NCBI RefSeq assembly: GCF_001981525.1
Contig: NZ_MPSB01000007.1
Coordinates: 88,364 to 152,363, forward strand
From: Sphingomonas jeddahensis
GTDB lineage: Bacteria; Pseudomonadota; Alphaproteobacteria; Sphingomonadales; Sphingomonadaceae
Direction of reading: 5' to 3'
Length of the DNA: 64,000 bases
Shown: in pieces, positions 18,065 to 25,333 of the stretch
Layout of the letters: every line of letters begins with the position of its first letter
How positions within the stretch are numbered: position 1 is the stretch's first letter
Translations under genes and position numbers: made by a program
Notes under the pieces: model-generated
What the model was told of the DNA's origin: nothing
Database searches by the model: none
The model's input: only the letters and a program-made list of their open reading frames with translations

Positions 18065-19759
18065 ATGACGAGGCAGCGCGTGCGGTTCGACGATAGTCTC
18101 AAGACTGTGTTGGCTGCCGATGCCTCCACCGCGTTCGGCGCGCAGGCCACGTTTCGTCAGTTGATCGACTTGATCGCGCGCGGCCGCATTCCCGAGGATG
18201 AGCAAACGCTGGAGCGGCTGCGGCTGCTGCGCGATCAGGTGCCAGCGTCGGTGCGCGGCGCGGCGGCGCGCGGGCTGGCGCTCGCGACACCACCGGCGGC
18301 GCTGGTGTCTCTGTTCGCGCAGGATGAACCGGAGGTGGCGTCCGCGGCGGTTCGCGCGGTTCGCTTGCCGGCGGATGCGTGGATCGCGCTGCTTCCGCAA
18401 CTTGGGCCGGCCGCGCGTGCGACGTTGCGGCGTCGCGACGATCTCGACCCGGCAGTCGTCCGCGCGCTGGAGAGCTTCGGCGCGACCGATTTCGTGATTG
18501 GTTATGATCCGCCGCCGCCCGTCAATCAGCCGGTGTCGCCGCCGATGGGGCCAAGCCCGTTCACGTCGATCGGAGCCATTACCGATAGGCTGCCCCTGGT
18601 CGCTGCCGCGCGGCAGAATGCCGAGGCGCCCCAGCCGAACGAGACAGGCGGGTTCGAGATCGCGGAACTGGTCGATCGAATTGCCAGCTTTCAACGCCAT
18701 CGCGGGCCTGTCGCGCCGATGCAGCCGGCGCGAATGGCGGACAATTTTCGCTTCGAGACGTGTACCGACGGGGTAATCCGCTGGGCCGATGCGGGACCGC
18801 GCGGGGCACTGATCGGCTTGCGGCTGGCGCTGCCGGGTGGCGGCGTACAGGTCGATGGCGTGGTCGCCGGTGCGTTTCGCGAGCGCGCGGCGTTTGCCGA
18901 CGCACGCTTGACACTGGACAGCGGCACGGCGCTGGCTGGCGAGTGGCGCATTTCGGGCACGCCGCACTTCAATCCCGACACCGGGCGTTTCAAGGGCTAT
19001 CGCGGGAGCGCGCGGCGCCCGCGCGTGGATGAAACGGCGGCGCGCGACATGGGAGAGGGTGGGGCAGACGGGCTCCGGCGCCTTGTTCATGAACTCCGCA
19101 CGCCGACCAACGCCATCGCCGGCTTCTCGGAGCTGATCGAGGCGCAGTTGCTCGGCCCGGTAGCGCCGGTCTACCGCGAGCGGGCGGCCGCGATCCGCGG
19201 CTGCGCCGGCGACCTGGTTGCGGCAATCGAGGATCTCGACCTTGCGGCGCGGATCGAAGGCGCTGCGCTCGATCTTCGGCCGGGCACCGTGCAGGTGGCG
19301 CCGCTGCTCAGCCGGCTTACCGGCGAATTGCAGGCGCTGGCCGAACTACGCGGGGGCGCGCTGTCGGTCGCGCCGATGGACGCGGCGCTCGCCCTGATCT
19401 GCGATGATCGGGCTGTGCAGCGGCTGCTCGCCCGGTTGATCGCGACGTTGGTGTCGGCAGCTCAGGCCAGCGAAGCGATCCATGTTTCGGCCGGGCGGTC
19501 GGGGATCGACCGTGCTTTCATCGCGGTCACGCGGCCGCGCGCACTGGCGGGAATGACGGAGGACCAGCTGCTTGCGCTGGATGCGGAGCGTGAAGCGGCG
19601 CTATCGGGCGCCCCCCTGCTGGGAACCGGGTTTGCGCTGCGGCTCGTGCGCAATCTGGCGGCGGAACTGGGCGGCCAGCTTGTGATCGCCGCGGATCGCC
19701 TGACGGTGACGCTGCCGGCGTCGCCCGCCGATGGGCTGGGGCAGGCTGCGACGCATTGA
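18065..19759 (+). CDS. Soluble sensor histidine kinase with helical-repeat N-terminus
   Basis: 564-residue kinase without visible membrane segments. Residues 1-160 are helical and repeat-like (RQLIDLIARGRIPEDEQTLERLRLL, with VRGAAARGLALATPP) and resemble the DUF2336/HEAT-like module of alphaproteobacterial proteins. The HisKA box is clear (LRRLVHELRTPTNAIAGFSE, phospho-acceptor His near residue 345). The ATPase part is weaker (LGTGFALRLVRNLAAELGGQL), and the N- and G1-box are not obvious, so ATP binding may be altered. Its stop overlaps the next start, forming an operon with the deacetylase-like gene. No response regulator is adjacent. Confidence 0.8.
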   Translation: MTRQRVRFDDSLKTVLAADASTAFGAQATFRQLIDLIARGRIPEDEQTLERLRLLRDQVPASVRGAAARGLALATPPAALVSLFAQDEPEVASAAVRAVRLPADAWIALLPQLGPAARATLRRRDDLDPAVVRALESFGATDFVIGYDPPPPVNQPVSPPMGPSPFTSIGAITDRLPLVAAARQNAEAPQPNETGGFEIAELVDRIASFQRHRGPVAPMQPARMADNFRFETCTDGVIRWADAGPRGALIGLRLALPGGGVQVDGVVAGAFRERAAFADARLTLDSGTALAGEWRISGTPHFNPDTGRFKGYRGSARRPRVDETAARDMGEGGADGLRRLVHELRTPTNAIAGFSELIEAQLLGPVAPVYRERAAAIRGCAGDLVAAIEDLDLAARIEGAALDLRPGTVQVAPLLSRLTGELQALAELRGGALSVAPMDAALALICDDRAVQRLLARLIATLVSAAQASEAIHVSAGRSGIDRAFIAVTRPRALAGMTEDQLLALDAEREAALSGAPLLGTGFALRLVRNLAAELGGQLVIAADRLTVTLPASPADGLGQAATH

Positions 19760-20778
19760 TCGTGGAGGCTGGCGGCTCGCATGGATGGCACGTGCCGCCG
19801 CCGCCGCCCTCGGATCGAGTCAATTGGCCAAGCGACTTCGGTTGCCGGTTCATCGTCTTCGTCGACACGGAGGAGGAGTTCGACTGGGCGGCGCCTTTCT
19901 CGCGCACGGCTCGGTCGGTGCGGGCGATTGCGGCGCTGCCCTCAATGCATCGCCGCTTCATCGATCACGGCGTCGCGCCTTGCTATCTATGCGACTATCC
20001 GGTCGTCGCCGATTCGGCAGCGGCCGATACGTTACGGAGTCTGATCGCGGACAAGGGCGTGGCGATCGGTGCGCAGCTTCATCCATGGGTCAATCCGCCG
20101 CATGACGAGCAGCCCTCCACCCATCTGTCGTTCGCCGGCAATCTGCCGCCGGCCTTGGAAGTGGCGAAGTTGGATGCGCTGACGCGAACGATCACCGATG
20201 CAATCGGTGCGCCGCCGCGTGCCTTTCGTGCCGGGCGCTATGGTCTGGGCCCCCGCACACTGCGCCTGCTCGCGGAGCGCGGCTATCGGGTGGATACATC
20301 GATGCGCGCCTTTCACGATTATTCCCGAGCGGGCGGGCCGGACTTCAGTGAAATCGCGCCCGATGCGTTTAGGACCGAGGAGCGGCAGCTGATCGAAGTG
20401 CCGCTGACTGTGGTCTATACCGGGGCGTTGCGGCGGCACGGTTCACGTTGGCATCGCCTTGCCGGCCATGTGCCGCGTGGGCATGGCCTGTTAGCCAGAA
20501 GTGGCTTGCTGTCCCGCGTGCCGCTGACGCCCGAGGACGTGCCCATCGACGAGGCAATGGCGGCGGTACGCCTCGCGGTTGACCAAGGCGCGCGGTTGCT
20601 GACCTTCTCGTTCCATTCGCCAAGCCTGGTGCCCGGTAACACGCCTTATGTTCGTGATGCGGCGGATCTGGCCCGCTTCCACCGCTGGTGGACCGAGCTG
20701 CTCGCGCTGCTGGCGCGGCTGGACGTGCGCCCTGCGTCGCTGGACGAGGTGATCGACGCGGCGGATCGTGTGACTTGA
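19756..20778 (+). CDS. Polysaccharide deacetylase-like (WalW-type) protein
   Basis: 340-residue protein of the carbohydrate esterase 4-like fold. The metal-binding start FIVFVDTEEEFDW, the AIGAQLHPWVNPP segment (His), the FRAGRYGLGPRTLRLLAERGYRVDTSM block and LLTFSFHSPSLVPG (His) match the WalW/polysaccharide deacetylase group. It may act on an exopolysaccharide or cell-wall glycan. The start is TTG at 19756 or GTG at 19762, both overlapping the end of the kinase gene, so the two are coupled. Confidence 0.75.
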   Translation: MIVEAGGSHGWHVPPPPPSDRVNWPSDFGCRFIVFVDTEEEFDWAAPFSRTARSVRAIAALPSMHRRFIDHGVAPCYLCDYPVVADSAAADTLRSLIADKGVAIGAQLHPWVNPPHDEQPSTHLSFAGNLPPALEVAKLDALTRTITDAIGAPPRAFRAGRYGLGPRTLRLLAERGYRVDTSMRAFHDYSRAGGPDFSEIAPDAFRTEERQLIEVPLTVVYTGALRRHGSRWHRLAGHVPRGHGLLARSGLLSRVPLTPEDVPIDEAMAAVRLAVDQGARLLTFSFHSPSLVPGNTPYVRDAADLARFHRWWTELLALLARLDVRPASLDEVIDAADRVT

Positions 20779-20860
20779 AAAGGTGGCCGCAGGCCGCAGG
20801 TTTCTGCATTGTTTAGCCGCCGCCTGGGGAGCCTCGGCCCCGACGGCGGGTTGAGCGGCC

Positions 20861-21430
20861 ATGAAAGAGTCTTCACCCGGCAGATCAGGCGCCTCTCCCT
20901 TGATGGCGGCCGCAATTGTTGCAGGAGTGCTCGGCGCGAGCGCCTTGCTGGGCCGGCGCAACGCGCCCGAGCCTGGGCACCCGTCGATCGATCGCTGGTA
21001 TCATCGTCTCCGCAAGCCTGCCTACACCCCGCCCGATGCCGTCTTCGGCCTGATCTGGCCGGTACTGGAGACCGGGATGGCGGTGGGCGGCTATCGCCTT
21101 CTTCGCCGGATGCCCTCGCCCGAGCGCAACGCTGCTCTCACGCTTTGGCTTGGCACGAGCGCGATGATCGGCGGATGGACCGAGCTGTTCTTCCGGCGTC
21201 ACGCGCTGGGGCCGAGCACCGTGGCGGCGGCAGCGATGAGCGGCGCTGGTGTCGCCTATGTCGCAACTGCCGCTCGCTTGGACCGGCCTGCGGCGCTTGC
21301 CGGTCTGCCGCTTACCGCCTGGCTCGGCTTTGCGACGGTGCTCGCAAACGGCGTCCGCCGACGCAATCGCGGGGCGGACCAAGGCTCTGGCGGAATCGCC
21401 TTGCCCCGGAAACTTTCACCCGAGAGTTGA
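20861..21430 (+). CDS. TspO/MBR family membrane protein
   Basis: 189-residue translocator protein homologue, a family that binds tetrapyrroles and steroids and modulates stress or pigment responses. The hallmark WYHRLRKPAYTPPDAVFGLIWPVLE segment is at residues 46-70, followed by several hydrophobic helices (five spans expected). The C-terminal 25 residues are charged and outside the family core. It is on the same strand as the kinase/deacetylase pair, 82 bases downstream. Confidence 0.88.
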   Translation: MKESSPGRSGASPLMAAAIVAGVLGASALLGRRNAPEPGHPSIDRWYHRLRKPAYTPPDAVFGLIWPVLETGMAVGGYRLLRRMPSPERNAALTLWLGTSAMIGGWTELFFRRHALGPSTVAAAAMSGAGVAYVATAARLDRPAALAGLPLTAWLGFATVLANGVRRRNRGADQGSGGIALPRKLSPES

Positions 21431-22518
21431 GGAGCGGTGCGACGCTTGCCAGCATGCAGGTGGCTCGGCGGCTATGCCGAGCAGGGCGTCCACAAAACTG
21501 AGCCCCCACCATGTCGCCTTCGTCCGGCGATGTGACGGAACCTGAGCTTGGCGGGCGACGAGGCGCACTCCGCGCGTCCTCTCGCTGCGCCGCTCAACCC
21601 CCGCGTCCGTCATCTCTGCGGCGCGCCCTGCACGGGTAAAGGACTCATGGCGCCGCCTGTCGGCCGGGCGCGGTACACTCCTTGCCTCCGTTAGCCGGCG
21701 GGAGCGAAGCCGGACAACGCAATGATAATGCGCCCCGCATCGGATGATCGAGCATGTGGCCAGCGCGCAGCGAGCCTATTGTCGCATCTTCCAGCCCGCG
21801 CGCTTCCGCTGCAATCGTCGAGCAGTCAGCGGTGACGGCCACGCGCGAGCTAAATGCCGCAGCGATGCGCGACACCGTTGCTGTGGCGTGCCGGCTGCCG
21901 CAATCGCGTTTGCTGCTGGTGCTGCGAGAGGGTGCAACCCTAACCAGTCACGCCTTCAACGGCCGTTCACCGCTGAATCTATCCGCCAAGTGCAAGCGGA
22001 GCCCAAGCCCACCTCCGGAGACTTTCACGGCAAGCGGGTGTGGCGCTGCAATCGGGTGCGCCACGCATTGTCCCGGCCGTTCATTGGCGAGTCGCTCGGG
22101 ATTACAATTCCGTCCTGGCCCGCCGATCCGCGCGGCATCTACTTCGGCGGCAACGAGGTGCGGCTGTGCCCAGTCGCGCTGGCCCTTCGGGGGAGCTATA
22201 CCTGCTGCACGGGATCATCGACGGGCGCCGAATACCTTCGCCCCGGGGTGGGTGGTTCAAAGCGAAACACCGCTCTCGACATCGCGATGGTGCAGCCAGG
22301 GCTACAGCTACGGCTGGTTTCCGTCCGAGGTGCGGGGCGATCCCACCCGGGTCGCCTTAGGTCCTGGCGGGTGGATGGTTTATGTGCTGCCCGACTGGCA
22401 TCATTCCGGCTGCACAGTGCAGCGAAGGTTGACGCTAGACCGCCACGGTTGCTTCATCCGGTTGGCACGCTTGTCGTGCCTGCAGTCTTCTCGCCATGCG
22501 AACTTAACTGCCGGCAAG
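21431..22518. other. 1.09 kb without a recognisable gene, next to attL
   Basis: Two overlapping plus-strand open frames cover 21744-22544 and 21754-22569, but neither has a ribosome site, a recognisable motif or a convincing composition (many Arg, Cys, Pro and Ser). Short stretches such as GYSYGWFPSEVRGD and ALGPGGWMVYVLPDWHHSG look more protein-like and might be remnants of a decayed gene. A 76-residue minus-strand frame (21645-21875) is also open. No repeats or RNA genes were seen. The right-hand end of the open frames crosses the element boundary. Confidence 0.4.
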
Positions 22519-22536
22519 TGGTCGGGGAGACAGGAT
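22519..22536. repeat. attL, 18-bp tRNA-Pro 3'-end copy
   Basis: TGGTCGGGGAGACAGGAT is identical to the 3' end of the tRNA-Pro gene at 38136-38153. Bases outside the 18-mer differ on both sides. No tRNA body follows it here, so this is the partial copy left by integration. Confidence 0.9.
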
Positions 22537-22607
22537 GGGAATAACTGGCCGGCATTGACACAGGATTGACCACGAGTCGCAGTTTTCTGCGGCTTTCTGA
22601 CTCCACT

Positions 22608-22641
22608 TGCTACAGCAACCGTGCTACTAGTTGCTACAGCA
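22608..22641. repeat. Integrase arm-site-like module, left end
   Basis: TGCTACAGCAAC, then 9 bases, then AGTTGCTACAGCA. The same 34-bp arrangement, with different central 9 bases, recurs in the same orientation at 38062-38095 near the other end. The two TGCTACAGCA units are spaced 24 bp apart, roughly two DNA turns, as expected for paired arm-type binding sites. It lies between attL and the integrase start. Confidence 0.65.
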
Positions 22642-22664
22642 CTTGCACGGAGAACCCGCCTTCC

Positions 22665-24452
22665 ATGTCTCTCGCCACCTACCTTGTTCAGCGCGGCAAG
22701 CGCGGCACTTGGCAGCTTCGTGTTCCAGTTCCGCGCGCACTTCACGCCCCCGGCAAGCCGAAGGAGCGCGTCAAGTCGATGGGCACGACCGATCGCCGGA
22801 TTGCATCGGATCGCGCCTTGCGGGTGCTGGACGATTGGAAGCGAGAGTGGGCGATGTTGCGGGGCGAGTTGGTGCCGGCGGCTTCGGCGCTTCCAGTCGC
22901 ACGAACCGTCACACCGGCGGACCACGAGCTAGACGAAGCCGCCGTTGTGCTTGGGTATGAGCTGCCCCTTTCTGCCGCCGACACAGGGCGGCGAACGCTG
23001 GCCGGCAAGGGTGGCAACATGTATCGCGCGCACGTCGCCTTCGTCCGTGCCGAGCTTGAGGAACAGGTGCGGGCTGCTGCCACTGGTGACGACGCGCTTG
23101 TGCGGGAACTTGCCGAAGAGGCAATGGAAGCGCTTGGCGTTGAGTTGGACCGCGACGGTGAGGCTTACCGGAAGCTGGTCGATCGCCTGAACGCTTCTCG
23201 GCTTGCGAACCTACAGGCGCAGCATCGGCGCAATGTGGGCGACCTAGAGGCAGTCGGTGAAAGCCCGGTGATCGCGCGCGTGCGCCAGCGTGAGCGCGAG
23301 ACAGCGGCGGACGGTGAAACAATATTAGACCTGTATGACGCTTTCGCGGCGTGGCGCTGCCAGCCGGGGCGCAAGCGCCGTCGCCGCATCGAACTGTTTC
23401 AGAAAGACCGCGTTGCGGTCGAGCTGTTTTCGGAGTTCGTTGGCGCGAAGCGAGCGGTGGGATCAATCACGAAAGACGATGCGCGGGCGTTCCGCGACAT
23501 GCTTGCGCAGTTCCCGGCGTCGAGGGGCAAGTTGGCGTCGATTGCGAGTGCATCAATTGCCGATTGCATCGCTATCGCTAAGCGGGACGGATTGAAGATA
23601 ATGAGCCTGACAACGCAAGCGAAGTATCTGTCAATTATCGCGCCCCTGTTTGATTGGCTTATCAGCGATGGGCCGCGACACTTGGCGCTCGATAGCAACG
23701 TGTTTGATGGATTGCATCCCGCGCTCGATAAGGGTGAGAATCGCCGTCCATCATTCACGACAGCGCAGCTCAACGCCATCGTCGGCTCGCCGTTGTTCGC
23801 GAGGTGCGGCGGGGCTGGTAAAGAGCACGAAGTTGGTGAGGTCGCGGTGAGGGATCACCGCTACTGGATACCATTGCTATGCCTTTTTACCGGGTCGCGC
23901 GTTACAGAAATCGCGCAGCTGCACGTCGATGATGTTGCTATTAAAGATGCCGTGCCACTAATAATGCTGAAACACGATGAGGCGAGCGGGCGAAGAATCA
24001 AGAATAAACAGAGCCGTATTGCAGCGCTCCATGATCATCTAATCGCCGCAGGATTTCTAGATTATTGGCGCGAGCAGCTCGCGCGCAGCAAACATGATGG
24101 CAATCAGCAGCTATTCCCCGAGTTGAAGGTGCGCGCCCACGATCCGTTGGGGGCCGCGCCGGGGCGGTGGCTTGGTCGGTATCTAACACGTATTGGTGTG
24201 AAGGACGGGGCTGATGGCTTCGGGATGCACTCCTTCCGACATACGATGTCGGATGCCATGCGCGCTGCGGGGTTCATTGATGTTGAGTTCGGGCAGCTTG
24301 TGCTCGGGCATTCAAACAACACGATTACAAGCGTCTATGGCAACTTGCCGCAGGGTACTCCAGCGCGCTTGAAGGCGATGGTCGATGCGGCATTTAGGGC
24401 TGAACCGTTCAAGGGCGTTAACTTCGCGCACTTGATGCTGCCAAACGCTTGA
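22665..24452 (+). CDS. int: Tyrosine-type site-specific integrase
   Basis: 595-residue phage-type integrase that would recombine the 18-bp site in tRNA-Pro. The N-terminus (YLVQRGKRGTWQLRVPVPRA) is the SAM/DUF6538-like N-terminal domain of large integrases. Catalytic residues are visible: first Arg in GSRVTEIAQLHVDD near residue 412, HSFRHT (His-x-x-Arg) near 522-525, the second His in LGHSNN near 549, and the nucleophile Tyr in ITSVYG near 557. The start at 22665 gives the conserved N-terminus; an upstream frame to 22566 would run through the arm-site repeats. It is the only gene near attL. Confidence 0.93.
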   Translation: MSLATYLVQRGKRGTWQLRVPVPRALHAPGKPKERVKSMGTTDRRIASDRALRVLDDWKREWAMLRGELVPAASALPVARTVTPADHELDEAAVVLGYELPLSAADTGRRTLAGKGGNMYRAHVAFVRAELEEQVRAAATGDDALVRELAEEAMEALGVELDRDGEAYRKLVDRLNASRLANLQAQHRRNVGDLEAVGESPVIARVRQRERETAADGETILDLYDAFAAWRCQPGRKRRRRIELFQKDRVAVELFSEFVGAKRAVGSITKDDARAFRDMLAQFPASRGKLASIASASIADCIAIAKRDGLKIMSLTTQAKYLSIIAPLFDWLISDGPRHLALDSNVFDGLHPALDKGENRRPSFTTAQLNAIVGSPLFARCGGAGKEHEVGEVAVRDHRYWIPLLCLFTGSRVTEIAQLHVDDVAIKDAVPLIMLKHDEASGRRIKNKQSRIAALHDHLIAAGFLDYWREQLARSKHDGNQQLFPELKVRAHDPLGAAPGRWLGRYLTRIGVKDGADGFGMHSFRHTMSDAMRAAGFIDVEFGQLVLGHSNNTITSVYGNLPQGTPARLKAMVDAAFRAEPFKGVNFAHLMLPNA

Positions 24453-24750
24453 AACTGGCGGTGTGGCTATTTTGCCCGGAAACGGCCATTGCAGCGTGAC
24501 TAAGCTGTTCAGGCTGTCTGGCAGCGGAAGGCCCTGGAATCGCGCTGTAGCATGCGTTTGCGGCCAAAATAGAAGGCATGCACGCCAGAGGTTCTGGATT
24601 TCGGCTCGCCGGTGGGTTCCTGAACGGCCCCACAACCCCATTCCAGCGCAAGAGGGGCACACCGAGGTGCTTGAACACCGCTGGCTTCGCTGAATACCGC
24701 AGTCCCGGTTCTGTCTGAACCCGAATAGGTCAGCTATACTGTCTTTTGAC

Positions 24751-24778
24751 AAAAAAGAGCGACGCGAAGGCGTCGCTC
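24751..24778 (-). terminator. Rho-independent terminator for leftward transcription
   Basis: On the minus strand GAGCGACGC-CTTC-GCGTCGCTC is a perfect 9-bp stem followed by TTTTTT. It faces transcripts entering from the right, where no minus-strand gene was recognised. Confidence 0.8.
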
Positions 24779-24812
24779 GGTATCCCGAACGAAGTGAGGG
24801 ATACTATTTCAT

Positions 24813-24867
24813 GAATCGAATCTGATTCTGAATCATGAATCTAATATATATTTAGTTATTTAGATTC
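24813..24867. promoter_or_regulatory. Cluster of six GANTC methylation sites
   Basis: GAATC at 24813, 24818, 24830 and 24837 and GATTC at 24824 and 24863 give six GANTC sites in 55 bp. GANTC is the target of the alphaproteobacterial cell-cycle methyltransferase CcrM. The segment is AT-rich and intergenic, which fits an origin or methylation-sensitive promoter. Confidence 0.6.
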
Positions 24868-25333
24868 TTATGGATGCGCCCCCGCGCGCTACCCGTGTAG
24901 TATTATACATACACACGCGCGCGCTAGGGGGTTCAAGGTTGAAACGAAACCACACCGGCGGGTAGCTTGCTGGGCCTCACGAGATCGCGCCCTGCATCGG
25001 TCGCGGCGAGCAATGGCTATCAACAAACCCTGTTCCAATCTCGTGCTAGTTCTGTTACAATCGTCGGCGTTCGTCATGGTGACGCTAAACCCCTCATCGG
25101 AGTGAGGATAACTCTCCCAGCTACCCGGCGAGCTATACCCCACGGCGTTTGAGGCGAACACGTTAGCGCGCTCACGATGAACACAGCGAGCCACTAGCCG
25201 CGAAGCGGCACTAGGCACCGAAACATTCAGGACCGCGTGCGGTCCATGCCCGGACAAGGGCCGCTCAAGCCGAGCGTCGTTTGGCTGATCCCGCGAACCA
25301 CGCGGCGTTCAAATCAGCTCCGAGTTCGTCAGC

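Larger units (their letters stand above)
24453..25333. other. 0.88 kb non-coding control region of the element
   Basis: No open frame in this gap looks like a gene. It contains a leftward terminator hairpin, a second short inverted repeat (GTATCCC at 24780-24786 with GGGATAC at 24798-24804), an AT-rich segment with six GANTC sites, an 8-bp inverted repeat (GAATCTAA 24837-24844 / TTAGATTC 24860-24867) and an alternating purine-pyrimidine tract at 24904-24926. Base composition falls well below the surrounding GC-rich DNA around 24800-24880. It could hold an origin of replication, promoters or an unrecognised small gene or RNA. Confidence 0.55.

Noticed and set aside
24904..24926. Alternating purine-pyrimidine tract that could form Z-DNA
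   Set aside because: Only 23 bases long; such tracts occur by chance and no function is implied.
24889..25257. 122-residue minus-strand open frame in the control gap
   Set aside because: No ribosome site or motif and low-complexity composition; kept only as part of the non-coding region, although the leftward terminator leaves a small chance that something is expressed here.
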